Below the pieces are notes generated by a model. That model saw only the letters and a list, made by a program, of their open reading frames with translations, was not told where the DNA came from and did not search any database. Positions 28,968-42,496 of a stretch of DNA of 64,000 nucleotides are shown here, one piece after another; positions within the stretch are counted from its first letter, which is position 1; each line of letters begins with the position of its first letter. This DNA comes from Megachile rotundata (Eukaryota > Arthropoda > Insecta > Hymenoptera > Megachilidae). The DNA lies in contig NW_027473882.1 of the NCBI RefSeq assembly GCF_050947335.1, positions 62,001 to 126,000 on the forward strand, in the 5' to 3' direction. The translations under genes and the position numbers were made by a program.

Positions 28968-29880
28968 GATCATATAAGCATAATATGGCTAATAATATGA
29001 GTTAGATTGATAATACTAAGTGTAATAAGTATAGTAATTGTCGTTCTATCGATCATAATTGCATAATATGGTTAAGAATATGAGTTAGATTGATAATAAT
29101 AAGAGCAATGAGTATAGTAATTGTCGTACTATCGATCATATAAGCATAATATGGCTAATAATATGAGTTAGATTGATAATAATAAGTGTAAAAAGTAGAG
29201 TAATTGTCGTTCGATCGATCATATCTGCATAATATGGTTAATAATATGAGTTAGATTGATAATAATAAGAGTAATGAGTATAGTAATTGTCGTACTATCG
29301 ATCATATAAGCATAATATGGCTAATAATGTGAGTTAGATTGATAATAGTGAGTGCAATAAATATAGTAATTGTCGTTCTATCGGTCATTTAAGCATAATA
29401 TGGCTAATAATATGAGTCAGATTGATAATACTAACAGTAATAAATATAGTAATTGTCGTTCTATCGGTCATTTAAGCATAATATGGCTAATAATATGAGT
29501 CAGATTGATAATACTAACAGTAATAAGTATAGTAATTGTCGTTCTATCGATAATATAAGCATAATATGGCTAATAATATGAGTTAGATTGATAATACTAA
29601 GAGTAGTGAGTATAGTAATTCTCGTTCTATCGATCATATAATCATAATATGACTAATAATATGAGTTAGATTGATAATACTAAGAGTAGTGAGTATATTA
29701 ATTGTCGTTCTATCGATCATATAAGCATAATATGGCTAATAATATGAGTTAGATTGATAATAATAAGAGTAGTAAGTATAGTATTTGTTGTTCTATCGAT
29801 CATATAAGCATAATATGGCTAATAATACGAGTTAGATTGATAATAATAAGAGTAATAAGTATAGTAATTGTCGTTCTATC
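28968..29880 (+). repeat. S7/S20 cassette, copy 1 (11 monomers)
   Basis: Run of distinctive monomers: 'tactaagtgtaataag', 'cataattgc', 'gtgtaaaaagtag', 'aatgtgag', doubled 'ggtcatttaagc', 'catataatc', 'gtatattaattg', 'ttgttgttc' and 'aatacgag'. It has one monomer more than copy 2 because of the direct duplication at 29383-29548. Confidence 0.85.
29383..29548 (+). repeat. Direct duplication of a single monomer
   Basis: Two adjacent 'ggtcatttaagc ... gagtcag ... aacag' monomers (29383-29465 and 29466-29548), nearly identical ('aaatatag' against 'aagtatag'). Copy 2 of the cassette has only one. This is the smallest copy-number step visible in the array. Confidence 0.88.
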
Positions 29881-30710
29881 GATCATTTAACCATAATATG
29901 GCTAATAATATGAGTTAGATTGATAATAATAAGAGTAATAAGTATAGTAATTGTCGTTCTATCGATAATATAAGCATAATATGGCTAATAATATGAGTTA
30001 GATTGATAATACTAAGGGTAGTGAGTATAGTAATTCTCGTTCTATCGATCATATAAGCATAATATGGCTAATAATATGAGTTGGATTGATAATAATAAGA
30101 GTAATAAGTATAGTAATTGTAGTTCTATCGATCATATCTGCATAATATGGTTAATAATATGAGTTAGATTCATAATAATAACAGTAATAAGTATAGTAGT
30201 TGTCGTTCTATCGATCATTTAAGCATAATATGGCTAATAATATGAGTTAGATTGATAATAATAAGAGTAATAAGTGTAGTAATTGTCGTTCTATCGGTCA
30301 TTTAAGCATAATATGGCGAATAATATGAGTTGGGTTGATAAAACTAAAAATAATAAGTATAGTAACTGTCGTTCTATCGATCATATAAGCATAATATGGT
30401 TAATAATATGAGTTAGAATGATAATAATAAGAGTAATAAGTATAGTAATTGTCGTTCTATCGATCATATCTGCCTAATATGGTTAATAATATGAGTTAGA
30501 TTGATAATAGTGAGTGTAATAAGTATAGTAATTGTCGTTCTGTCGATCATATTAGCATAATATGGTTAATAATATGAGTTAGATTGATAATAATAAGAGT
30601 AATAAGTATAGTATTTGTCGTTCTATCGATCATATAAGCATAATATGGCTAATAATACGAGTTAGATTGATAATAATAAGAGTAATAAGTATAGTAATTG
30701 TCGTTCTATC

Positions 30711-31540
30711 GATCATATAAGCATAATATGGCTAATAATATGAGTTAGATTGATAATACTAAGTGTAATAAGTATAGTAATTGTCGTTCTATCGATCATA
30801 ATTGCATAATATGGTTAAGAATATGAGTTAGATTGATAATAATAAGAGCAATGAGTATAGTAATTGTCGTACTATCGATCATACAAGCATAATATGGCTA
30901 ATAATATGAGTTACATTGATAATAATAAGTGTAAAAAGTAGAGTAATTGTCGTTCGATCGATCATATCTGCATAATATGGTTAATAATATGAGTTAGATT
31001 GATAATAATAAGAGTAATGAGTATAGTAATTGTCGTCCTATCGATCATATAAGCATAATATGGCTAATAATGTGAGTTAGATTGATAATAGTGAGTGCAA
31101 TAAATATAGTAATTGTCGTTCTATCGGTCATTTAAGCATAATATGGCTAATAATATGAGTCAGATTGATAATACTAACAGTAATAAGTATAGTAATTGTC
31201 GTTCTATCGATAATATAAGCATAATATGGCTAATAATATGAGTTAGATTGATAATACTAAGAGTAGTGAGTATAGTAATTCTCGTTCTATCGATCATATA
31301 ATCATAATATGACTAATAATATGAGTTAGATTGATAATACTAAGAGTAGTGAGTATATTAATTGTCGTTCTATCGATCATATAAGCATAATATGGCTAAT
31401 AATATGAGTTAGATTGATAATAATAAGAGTAGTAAGTATAGTATTTGTTGTTCTATCGATCATATAAGCATAATATGGCTAATAATACGAGTTAGATTGA
31501 TAATAATAAGAGTAATAAGTATAGTAATTGTCGTTATATC
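30711..31540 (+). repeat. S7/S20 cassette, copy 2 (10 monomers)
   Basis: Same monomer order as copy 1, offset 21 monomers at its left end and 20 at its right end. Private changes: 'catacaagc' near 30880, 'gttacattg' near 30911 and 'gtcctatc' near 31034. Confidence 0.85.
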
Positions 31541-32370
31541 GATCATATAACCATAATATGGCTAATGGCATGAGTTGGATTGATAATAATAAGAGTAATG
31601 AGTATAGTAATTGTCGTTCTATCGATCATATCTGCATAATATGGTTAATAATATGAGTTAGATTGATAATAGTGAGTGTAATAAACATAGTAATTGTCGT
31701 TCTATCGCTCATATTAGCACAATATGGCTAATAACATGAGTTAGATTGATAATTATAAGAGTAATAAGTATAGTAATTGTCGTTCTATCGATCATATAAG
31801 CATAATATGGCTAATAATATGAGTTAGATTGATAATAATAACAGTAATAAGTATAGTAATTGTCGTTCTATCGATAATATAAGCATAATATGGCTAATAA
31901 TATGAGTTAGATTGATAATACTAAGAGTAGTGAGTATAGTAATTGTCGTTCTATCGATCATATAAGCATAATATGGCTAATAATATGAGTTAGATTGATA
32001 ATAATAACAGTAATAAGTAGAGTAATTGTCGTTCTATCGATAATATAAGCATAATATGGCTAATAATATGAGTTAGGTTGATAATAATAAGAGTAATAAG
32101 TATAGTAAATGTCGCGCTATCGATCATATCTGCATAATATGGTTAATAATATGAGTTAGATTGATAATAGTGAGTGTAATAAGTATAGTAATTGACGTTC
32201 TGTCGATCATATTAGCATAATATGGTTAATAATATGAGTTACATTGATAATAATAAGAGTAATAAGTATAGTATTTGTCGTTCTATCGATCATATAAGCA
32301 TAATATGGCTAATAATACGAGTTAGATTGATAATACTAAGAGTTGTGAGTATAGTAATTCTCGTTCTATC

Positions 32371-35300
32371 GATCATATAAGGATAATATGGCTAATAATA
32401 TGAGTTAGATTGATAATAATAAGAGTAATGAGTATAGTAATTGTAGTTCTATCGATCATTTAAGCATAATATGGCTAATAATATGAGTTAGATTGATAAT
32501 AATAAGAGTAATGAGTATAGTAATTGTAGTTCTATCGATCATATCTGCATAATATGGTTAATAATATGAGTTAGATTGATAATAATAAGAGTAATAAGTA
32601 TAGTAATTGTCGTTCTATCGATCATATAAGCATAATATGGCTAATAATATGAGTTAGATTGATAATACTAAGAGTAGTGAGTATAGTAATTCTCATTCTA
32701 TCGATCATATAAGCATAATAAGCCTAATAATATGAGTTAGATAGATAATAATAAGAGTAATGAGTATAGTAATTGTAGTTCTATCGATCATATCTGCATA
32801 ATATGGTTAATAATATGAGTTAGATTCATAATAATAACAGTAATAAGTATAGTAATTGTCGTTCTATCGATCATTTAAGCATAATATGGCTAATAATATG
32901 AGTTAGATTGATAATAATAAGAGTAATAAGTATAGTAATTGTCGTTCTATCGGTCATTTAAGCATAATATGGCTAATAATATGAGTTAGATTGGTAATAA
33001 TAAGAGTAGTAAGTATAGTAATTGTCGTTCTATCGATAATATAAGCATAATATGGCTAATAATATGAGTTAGATTGATAATACTAAGGGTAGTGAGTATA
33101 GTAATTCTCGTTCTGTCGATCATATAAGCATAATATGGCTAATAATATGAGTTAGAGTGATAATACTAAGAGTAGTGAGTATAATAATTCTCATTCTATC
33201 GATCATATAAGCATAACATGACTAATAATATGAGTTAGATTGATAATAATAAGAGTAATAAGTATAGTAATTGTCGTTCTCTCGATCATATAAGCATAAT
33301 ATGGCTAATAATATGAGTTAGAGTGATAATACTAAGAGTAGTGAGTATAGTAATTCTCATTCTATCGATCATATAAGCATAATATGGCTAATAATAGGAG
33401 TTAGATTGATAATAATAACAGTAATAAGTATAGTAATTGTCGTTCTATCGATAATATAAGCATAATATGGCTATTAATATGAGTTAGATTCACAATAATA
33501 AGAGTAATAAGTATAGTAATTGTCGTTCTATCGATCATATAAGCATAATATGGCTAATAATATGAGTTAGATTTATAATAATAAGAGTAATAAGTATAGT
33601 AATTGTCGTTCTATCGACCATATAAGCACAATATGGCTAATAATATGAGTTAGATTGATAATAATAAGAGTAATAAGTATAGTAATTGTCGTTCTATCGA
33701 TCATATAAGCATAATATGGCTAATAATATGAGTTAGATTGATAATACTAAGAGTAGTGAGTATAGTAATTCTCATTCTATCGATCATATAAGCATAATAA
33801 GCCTAATAATATGAGTTAGATAGATAATAATAAGAGTAATGAGTATAGTAATTGTAGTTCTATCGATCATATCTGCATAATATGGTTAATAATATGAGTT
33901 AGATTCATAATAATAACAGTAATAAGTATAGTAATTGTCGTTCTATCGATCATTTAAGCATAATATGGCTAATAATATGAGTTAGATTGATAATAATAAG
34001 AGTAATAAGTATAGTAATTGTCGTTCTATCGGTCATTTAAGCATAATATGGCTAATAATATGAGTTAGATTGATAATAATAACAGTAATAAGTAGAGTAA
34101 TTGTCGTTCTATCGATAATATAAGCATAATATGGCTAATAATATGAGTTAGGTTGATAATAATAAGAGTAATAAGTATAGTAAATGTCGCGCTATCGATC
34201 ATATCTGCATAATATGGTTAATAATATGAGTTAGATTGATAATAGTGAGTGTAATAAGTATAGTAATTGACGTTCTGTCGATCATATTAGCATAATATGG
34301 TTAATAATATGAGTTACATTGATAATAATAAGAGTAATAAGTATAGTATTTGTCGTTCTATCGATCATATAAGCATAATATGGCTAATAATATGAGTTAG
34401 ATTGATAATACTAAGAGTAGTGAGTATAGTAATTCTCATTCTATCGATCATATAAGCATAATAAGCCTAATAATATGAGTTAGATAGATAATAATAAGAG
34501 TAATGAGTATAGTAATTGTAGTTCTATCGATCATATCTGCATAATATGGTTAATAATATGAGTTAGATTCATAATAATAACAGTAATAAGTATAGTAATT
34601 GTCGTTCTATCGATCATTTAAGCATAATATGGCTAATAATATGAGTTAGATTGATAATAATAAGAGTAATAAGTATAGTAATTGTCGTTCTATCGATCAT
34701 ATAAGCACAATAAGGCTAATAATATGAGTTAGAGTGATAATACTAAGAGTAGTGAGTATAATAATTCTCATTCTATCGATCATATAAGCATAACATGACT
34801 AATAATATGAGTTAGATTGATAATAATAAGAGTAATAAGTATAGTAATTGTCGTTCTCTCGATCATATAAGCATAATATGGCTAATAATATGAGTTAGAG
34901 TGATAATACAAAGAGTAGTGAGTATAGTAATTCTCATTCTATCGATCATATAAGCATAATATGGCTAATAATAGGAGTTAGATTGATAATAATAACAGTA
35001 ATAAGTATAGTAATTGTCGTTCTATCGATAATATAAGCATAATATGGCTATTAATATGAGTTAGATTCACAATAATAAGAGTAATAAGTATAGTAATTGT
35101 CGTTCTATCGATCATATAAGCATAATATGGCTAATAATATGAGTTAGATTTATAATAATAAGAGTAATAAGTATAGTAATTGTCGTTCTATCGATCATAT
35201 AAGCATAATATGGCTAATAATATGAGTTGGATTGATAATAATAAGAGTAATAAGTATAGTAATTGTAGTTCTATCGATCATATCTGCATAATATGGTTAA

Positions 35301-35856
35301 TAATATGAGTTAGATTCATAATAATAACAGTAATAAGTATAGTAATTGTCGTTCTATCGATAATATAAGCATAATATGGCTAATAATATGAGTTAGATTG
35401 ATAATACTAAGAGAAGTGAGTATAGTAATTGTCGTTCTATCGATCATATAAGCATAATATGGCTAATAATATGAGTTAGATTGATAATAATAACAGTAAT
35501 AAGTAGAGTAATTGTCGTTCTATCGATAATATAAGCATAATATGGCTAATAATATGAGTTAGGTTGATAATAATAAGAGTAATAAGTATAGTAAATGTCG
35601 CGCTATCGATCATATCTGCATAATATGGTTAATAATATGAGTTAGATTGATAATAGTGAGTGTAATAAGTATAGTAATTGACGTTCTGTCGATCATATTA
35701 GCATAATATGGTTAATAATATGAGTTACATTGATAATAATAAGAGTAATAAGTATAGTATTTGTCGTTCTATCGATCATATAAGCATAATATGGCTAATA
35801 ATACGAGTTAGATTAATAATACTAAGAGTAGTGAGTATAGTAATTCTCGTTCTATC
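32371..35856 (+). repeat. Superblock S8 (B-like, 42 monomers), copy of 1-2970
   Basis: Base for base it follows 1 to about 2970 at an offset of 390 monomers (32,370 bp). It includes one-off variants such as 'gaccatataagcaca' (33617) and 'gataatacaaagag' (34902). I noticed one substitution (1750 t, 34120 a). The match ends near 35342, where S8 has 'gataatataagc' and S1 has 'gatcatttaagc'. After that it takes a B-type ending containing 'gcgctatc' near 35600. Confidence 0.9.
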
Positions 35857-38800
35857 GATCATATAAGGATAATATGGCTAATAATATGAGTTAGATTGAT
35901 AATAATAAGAGTAATGAGTATAGTAATTGTAGTTCTATCGATCATTTAAGCATAATATGGCTAATAATATGAGTTAGATTGATAATAATAAGAGTAATGA
36001 GTATAGTAATTGTAGTTCTATCGATCATATCTGCATAATATGGTTAATAATATGAGTTAGATTGATAATAATAAGAGTAATAAGTATAGTAATTGTCGTT
36101 CTATCGATCATATAAGCATAATATGGCTAATAATATGAGTTAGATTGATAATACTAAGAGTAGTGAGTATAGTAATTCTCATTCTATCGATCATATAAGC
36201 ATAATAAGCCTAACAATATGAGTTAGATAGATAATAATAAGAGTAATGAGTATAGTAATTGTAGTTCTATCGATCATATCTGCATAATATGGTTAATAAT
36301 ATGAGTTAGATTCATAATAATAACAGTAATAAGTATAGTAATTGTCGTTCTATCGATCATTTAAGCATAATATGGCTAATAATATGAGTTAGATTGATAA
36401 TAATAAGAGTAATAAGTATAGTAATTGTCGTTCTATCGGTCATTTAAGCATAATATGGCTAATAATATGAGTTAGATTGATAATAATAACAGTAATAAGT
36501 ATAGTAATTGTCGTTCTATCGATAATATAAGCATAATATGGCTAATAATATGAGTTAGATTGATAATACTAAGAGTAGTGAGTATAGTAATTGTCGTTCT
36601 ATCGATCATATAAGCATAATATGGCTAATAATATGAGTTAGATTGATAATAATAACAGTAATAAGTAGAGTAATTGTCGTTCTATCGATAATATAAGCAT
36701 AATATGGCTAATAATATGAGTTAGGTTGATAATAATAAGAGTAATAAGTATAGTAAATGTCGCGCTATCGATCATATCTGCATAATATGGTTAATAATAT
36801 GAGTTAGATTGATAATAGTGAGTGTAATAAGTATAGTAATTGACGTTCTGTCGATCATATTAGCATAATATGGTTAATAATATGAGTTACATTGATAATA
36901 ATAAGAGTAATAAGTATAGTATTTGTCGTTCTATCGATCATATAAGCATAATATGGCTTATAATATGAGTTAGATTGATAATAATAAGAGTAATAAGTGT
37001 AGTAATTGTCGTTCTATCGGTCATTTAAGCATAGTATGGCGAATAATATGAGTTGGGTTGATAAAACTAAGAATAATAAGTATAGTAACTGTCGTTCTAT
37101 CGATCATATAAGCATAATATGGTTAATAATATGAGTTAGAATGATAATAATAAGAGTAATAAGTATAGTAATTGTCGTTCTATCGATCATATCTGCCTAA
37201 TATGGTTAATAATATGAGTTAGATTGATAATAGTGAGTGTAATAAGTATAGTAATTGTCGTTCTGTCGATCATATTAGCATAATATGGTTAATAATATGA
37301 GTTAGATTGATAATAATAAGAGTAATAAGTATAGTATTTGTCGTTCTATCGATCATATAAGCATAATATGGTTAATAATATGAGTTAGAATGATAATAAT
37401 AAGAGTAATAAGTATAGTAATTGTCGTTCTATCGATCATATCTGCCTAATATGGTTAATAATATGAGTTAGATTGATAATAGTGAGTGTAATAAGTATAG
37501 TAATTGTCGTTCTATCGATTATAATTGCATAATATGGTTAAGAATATGAGTTAGATTGATAATAATAAGAGCAATGAGTATAGTAATTGTCGTACTATCG
37601 ATCATATAAGCATAATATGGCTAATAATGTGAGTTAGATTGATAATAGTGAGTGCAATAAATATAGTAATTGTCGTTCTATCGGTCATTTAAGCATAATA
37701 TGGCTAATAATATGAGTCAGATTGATAATACTAACAGTAATAAGTATAGTAATTGTCGTTCTATCGATAATATAAGCATAATATGGCTAATAATATGAGT
37801 TAGAGTGATAATACTAAGAGTAGTGAGTATAATAATTCTCATTCTATCGATCATATAAGCATAACATGACTAATAATATGAGTTAGATTGATAATAATAA
37901 GAGTAATAAGTATAGTAATTGTCGTTCTCTCGATCATATAAGCATAATATGGCTAATAATATGAGTTAGAGTGATAATACTAAGAGTAGTGAGTATAGTA
38001 ATTCTCATTCTATCGATCATATAAGCATAATATGGCTAATAATAGGAGTTAGATTGATAATAATAACAGTAATAAGTATAGTAATTGTCGTTCTATCGAT
38101 AATATAAGCATAATATGGCTATTAATATGAGTTAGATTCACAATAATAAGAGTAATAAGTATAGTAATTGTCGTTCTATCGATCATATAAGCATAATATG
38201 GCTAATAATATGAGTTAGATTTATAATAATAAGAGTAATAAGTATAGTAATTGTCGTTCTATCGATCATATAAGCACAATATGGCTAATAATATGAGTTA
38301 GATTGATAATAATAAGAGTAATAAGTATAGTAATTGTCGTTATATCGATCATATAACCATAATATGGCTAATAGCATGAGTTAGATTGATAATAATAAGA
38401 GTAATGGGTATAGTAATTGTCGTTCTATCGATCATATGTGCATAATATGGTTAATAATATGAGTTAGATTGATAATAGTGAGTGTAATAAATATAGTAAT
38501 TGTCGTTCTATCGCTCATATAAGCACAATATGGCTAATAATATGAGTTAGATTGATAATAGTAAGAGTAATAAGTATAGTAATTGTCGTTCTATCGATCA
38601 TATAAGCATAATATGGCTAATAATATGAGTTAGATTGATAATACTAAGTGTAATAAGTATAGTAATTGTCGTTCTATCGATCATAATTGCATAATATGGT
38701 TAAGAATATGAGTTAGATTGATAATAATAAGAGCAATGAGTATAGTAATTGTCGTACTATCGATCATATAAGCATAATATGGCTAATAATATGAGTTAGA

Positions 38801-39591
38801 TTGATAATAATAAGTGTAAAAAGTAGAGTAATTGTCGTTCGATCGATCATATCTGCATAATATGGTTAATAATATGAGTTAGATTGATAATAGTGAGTGT
38901 AATAAATATAGTAATTGTCGTTCTGTCGATCATATTAGCATAATATGGTTAATAATATGAGTTAGATTGATAATAATAAGAGTAATAAGTATAGTATTTG
39001 TCGTTCTATCGATCATATAAGCATAATATGGCTAATAATACGAGTTAGATTGATAATAATAAGAGTAATAAGTATAGTAATTGTCGTTCTATCGATCATA
39101 TAAACACAATATGGCTAATAATATGAGTTAGATTGATAATAATAAGAGTAATGAGTATAGTAATTGTCGTTCTATCGATCATATCTGCATAATATGGTTA
39201 ACAGTATGAGTTAGATTGATAATAATAAGTGTAATAAGTATAGTAATTGTCGTTATATCGATCATATAACCATAATATGGCTAATAGCATGAGTTGGATT
39301 GATAATAATAAGAGTAATGAGTATAGTAATTGTCGTTCTATCGATCATATCTGCATAATATGGTTAATAATATGAGTTAGATTGATAATAGTGAGTGTAA
39401 TAAATATAGTAATTGTCGTTCTGTCGATCATATTAGCATAATATGGTTAATAATATGAGTTAGATTGATAATAATAAGAGTAATAAGTATAGTATTTGTC
39501 GTTCTATCGATCATATAAGCATAATATGGCTAATAATACGAGTTAGATTGATAATACTAAGAGTAGTGAGTATAGTAATTCTCGTTCTATC
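35857..39591 (+). repeat. Superblock S9 (B-like, 45 monomers), copy of 3487-7802 minus 8
   Basis: Follows the second half of S1 at an offset of 391 monomers (for example 4501 to 36954, 6360 to 38813). After the 'gttcgatcgatc' copy near 38842 it jumps ahead, so it is eight monomers shorter than its S1 counterpart. Unlike S1 it starts with a true 'aaggata' marker monomer. Private changes include 'atggcttataat' near 36955 and 'agcatagtatgg' near 37029. Confidence 0.87.
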
Positions 39592-42496
39592 GATCATATA
39601 AGGATAATATGGCTAATAATATGAGTTAGATTGATAATAATAAGAGTAATGAGTATAGTAATTGTAGTTCTATCGATCATTTAAGCATAATATGGCTAAT
39701 AATATGAGTTAGATTGATAATAATAAGAGTAATGAGTATAGTAATTGTAGTTCTATCGATCATATCTGCATAATATGGTTAATAATATGAGTTAGATTGA
39801 TAATAATAAGAGTAATAAGTATAGTAATTGTCGTTCTATCGATCATATAAGCATAATATGGCTAATAATATGAGTTAGATTGATAATACTAAGAGTAGTG
39901 AGTATAGTAATTCTCATTCTATCGATCATATAAGCATAATATGGCTAATAATATGAGTTAGATAGATAATAATAAGAGTAATGAGTATAGTAACTGTAGT
40001 TCTATCGATCATATCTGCATAATATGGTTAATAATATGAGTTAGATTCATAATAATAACAGTAATAAGTATAGTAATTGTCGTTCTATCGATCATTTAAG
40101 CATAATATGGCTAATAATATGAGTTAGATTGATAATACTAAGGGTAGTGAGTATAGTAATTCTCGTTCTATCGATCATATAAGCATAATATGGCTAATAA
40201 TATGAGTTGGATTGATAATAATAAGAGTAATAAGTATAGTAATTGTCGTTCTATCGATCATATAAGCATAATATGCCTAATAATATGAGTTAGATTGATA
40301 ATACTAAGAGTAGTGAGTATAGTAATTCTCATTCTATCGATCATATAAGCATAATATGGCTAATAATATGAGTTAGACAGATAATAGTAAGAGTAATGAG
40401 TATAGTAATTGTAGTTCTATCGATCATATCTGCATAATATGGTTAATAATATGAGTTAGATTCATAATAATAATAGTAATAAGTATAGTAATTGTCGTTC
40501 TATCGATAATATAACCATAATATGGCTAATAATATGAGTTAGATTGATAATACTAAGAGTAGTGAGTATAGTAATTCTCGTTCTATCGATCATATAAGCA
40601 TAATATCGCTAATAATATGAGTTAGATTGATAATAATAAGAGTAATAAGTACAGTAATTGTCGTTCTATCGATCATATAAGCATAATAAGGCTAATAATA
40701 TGAGTTAGAGTGATAATACTAAGTGTAGTGAGTATAGTAATTCTCATTCTATCGATCATATAAGCATAATAAGCCTAATAATATGAGTTAGATAGATAAT
40801 AATAAGAGTAATGAGTATAGTAATTGTAGTTCTATCGATCATATCTGCATAATATGGTTAATAATATGAGTTAGATTGATAATAATAAGAGTAATAAGTA
40901 TAGTAATTGTCGTTCTCTCGATCATACAAGCATAATATGGCTAATAATATGAGTTAGAGTGATAATACTAAGAGTAGTGAGTATAGTAATTCTCATTCTA
41001 TCGATCATATAAGCATAATATGGCTAATAATAGGAGTTAGATTGATAATAATAACAGTAATAAGTATAGTAATTGTCGTTCTATCGATAATATAAGCATA
41101 ATATGGCTATTAATTTGAGTTAGATTCACAATAATAAGAGTAATAAGTATAGTAATTGTCGTTCTATCGATCATATAAGCATAATATGGTTAATAATATG
41201 AGTTAGATTTATAATAATAAGAGTAATAAGTATAGTAATTGTCGTTCTATCGATCATATCTGCCTAATATGGTTAATAATATGAGTTAGATTGATAATAG
41301 TGAGTGTAATAAGTATAGTAATTGTCGTTCTGTCGATCATATTAGCATAATATGGTTAATAATATGAGTTAGATTGATAATAATAAGAGTAATAAGTATA
41401 GTATTTGTCGTTCTATCGATCATATAAGCATAATATGGCTAATAATACGAGTTAGATTGATAATAATAAGAGTAATAAGTATAGTAATTGTCGTTCTATC
41501 GATCATATAAGCATAATATGGCTAATAATATGAGTTAGATTGATAATACTAAGAGTGTTGAGTATAGTAATTGTCGTTCTATCGATCATATAAGCATAAT
41601 ATGGCTAATAATATGAGTTAGATTGATAATAATAACAGTAATAAGTAGAGTAATTGTCGTTCTATCGATAATATAAGCATAATATGGCTAATAATATGAG
41701 TTAGATTGATAATACTAAGAGTAGTGAGTATAGTAATTGTCGTTCTATCGATCATATAAGCATAATATGGCTAATAATATGAGTTAGATTGATAATAATA
41801 AGAGTAATAAGTATAGTAATTGTCGTTATATCGATCATATAACCATAATATGGCTAATAGCATGAGTTGGGTTGATAATAATAAGAGTAATGAGTATAGT
41901 AATTGTCGTTCTATCGATCATATCTGCATAATATGGTTAATAATATGAGTTAGATTGATAATAGTAAGTGTAATAAATATAGTAATTGTCGTTCTATCGC
42001 TCATATTAGCACAATATGGCTAATAACATGAGTTAGATTGATAATAATAAGAGTAATAAGTATAGTAATTGTCGTTCTATCGATCATATAAGCATAATAT
42101 GGCTAATAATATGAGTTAGATTGATAATAATAACAGTAATAAGTAGAGTAATTGTCGTTCTATCGATAATATAAGCATAATATGGCTAATAATTAGAGTT
42201 AGGTTGATAATAATAAGAGTAATAAGTATAGTAAATGTCGCGCTATCGATCATATCTGCATAATATGGTTAATAATATGAGTTAGATTGATAATAGTGAG
42301 TGTAATAAGTATAGTAATTGACGTTCTGTCGATCATATTAGCATAATATGGTTAATAGTATGAGTTACATTGATAGTAATAAGAGTAATAAGTATAGTAT
42401 TTGTCGTTCTATCGATCATATAAGCATAATATGGCTAATAATACGAGTTAGATTGATAATACTAAGAGTAGTGAGTATAGTAATTCTCGTTCTATC
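39592..42496 (+). repeat. Superblock S10 (A-type, 35 monomers, full length)
   Basis: Full A block. It shares the derived 'gacagataatagtaag' near 40377 with S12 only, and pairs with S12 at an offset of 66 monomers (5478 bp). Private changes seen: 'gttgggttg' near 41867 and 'gatagtaat' near 42373. It keeps the 'tttataataataag' then 'catatctgcc' monomers near 41207-41270 that S2, S3 and S5 lack. Confidence 0.9.

Larger units (their letters stand above)
26561..32370 (+). repeat. Superblock S7 (B-type, 70 monomers, with internal cassette duplication)
   Basis: The first 32 monomers follow S4. After 29260 it carries a cassette unique to this block and S20: 'catataatc', 'gtatattaattg', 'agtagtaag' with 'ttgttgttc', and 'aatacgag' followed by 'aataataag'. 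The cassette is present twice, at 28968-29880 and 30711-31540. The block ends with the usual 'aatacgag' copy, here with 'gagttgtgag' instead of 'gagtagtgag' near 32341. Confidence 0.88.
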
